Shown here: positions 21,078-21,132 of the stretch, piece after piece
Position numbering within the stretch: the first letter of the stretch is position 1
Layout: each line of letters starts with the position of its first letter
DNA from: an uncultured Clostridia bacterium
Lineage (GTDB): Bacteria; Bacillota; Clostridia; Oscillospirales; Ruminococcaceae
DNA: 21,132 bases
Direction of reading: 5' to 3'
Assembly (NCBI GenBank): GCA_937906945.1
Contig: CALCUE010000002.1
Coordinates: forward strand, 1-21,132
Notes under the pieces: generated by a model
Database searches by the model: none
What the model saw: the letters and a program-made list of their open reading frames with translations, nothing else
What the model was told of the DNA's origin: nothing
Translations under genes and position numbers: made by a program

Positions 21078-21132
21078 AAGTCCCGTTTGCCGCACCAAAA
21101 AGAGAGTTGTCCTTGTGGCAACTCTCTTTTTC
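21078..21132 (+). repeat. Direct repeat copy 2: truncated tRNA-Leu 3' end plus terminator
   Basis: This is identical to 20891-20945, including CCGCACCA and the GAGAGTTG/CAACTCTC hairpin. The sequence before it (GGTGGCGACGA) is unrelated to the tRNA body, so this is a 3' fragment and not a second tRNA. The repeat reaches the last base of the window and may continue beyond it. Confidence 0.93.

Noticed and set aside
20889..21098. Minus-strand frames over the tRNA and its duplicate
   Set aside because: They are antisense tRNA and terminator translations, a common annotation artefact.

Overview
The window looks like chromosomal DNA of a Gram-positive Firmicute, most likely a gut-type Clostridium relative (Oscillospirales-like; this is inference). 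The evidence is the order ffs(SRP RNA)-dnaX-ybaB-recR known from Bacillus and clostridia, strong GGAGG ribosome binding sites, the MEP isoprenoid genes ispD-ispF, TTG starts, and dense short palindromic intergenic repeats. Most genes are moderately GC-rich. Two patches are clearly more AT-rich (about 10800-11410 and 13960-14740) and may have been acquired.

Layout. Positions 1-4200 (+) hold a cell-elongation cluster, mreC-mreD-PBP2 (mrdA). It is interrupted between mreD and PBP2 by about 500 bp of composite intergenic repeats and closed by strong terminators. The PBP2 gene seems to start at ACG. Positions 4269-5435 (-) hold an iron-dependent alcohol dehydrogenase. Positions 5831-7035 (-) hold the overlapping ispD-ispF pair. 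From 7113 (+) a near-consensus promoter drives a two-gene module, an acyltransferase-3 membrane protein and an acyl-AMP ligase overlapping by ATGA, followed by tmk, a GNAT acetyltransferase and a 2H-phosphoesterase-like gene. From 11489 to 13806 (-) lie a second GNAT with a likely leader-peptide/terminator attenuator, a VOC (glyoxalase-fold) gene, a small double-glycine leader peptide and a YhhQ-type queuosine-precursor transporter. Positions 13991-14075 hold a 20-bp periodic repeat, and 14094-14618 (-) an unrecognised AT-rich gene.

Positions 14741-20698 (-) form a housekeeping block in transcription order: a class B PBP, a small acidic membrane-anchored protein, SRP RNA, dnaX, ybaB, recR, smpB and tmRNA. 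smpB and its RNA partner ssrA are only 30 bp apart. The right end (+) carries a tRNA-Leu(GAG) with its own promoter and terminator. The last 55 bases of the window exactly repeat the tRNA 3' part plus terminator.

The genes serve wall elongation (MreC/MreD/PBP2 and a second PBP), isoprenoid precursor synthesis, DNA replication and repair, and ribosome rescue. The less ordinary items are the attenuator before the GNAT at 11489, the GG-leader peptide, the AT3-ligase pair, the 20-bp iterons, the ACG start and the duplicated tRNA end. All calls come from reading the sequence; no database search was run.
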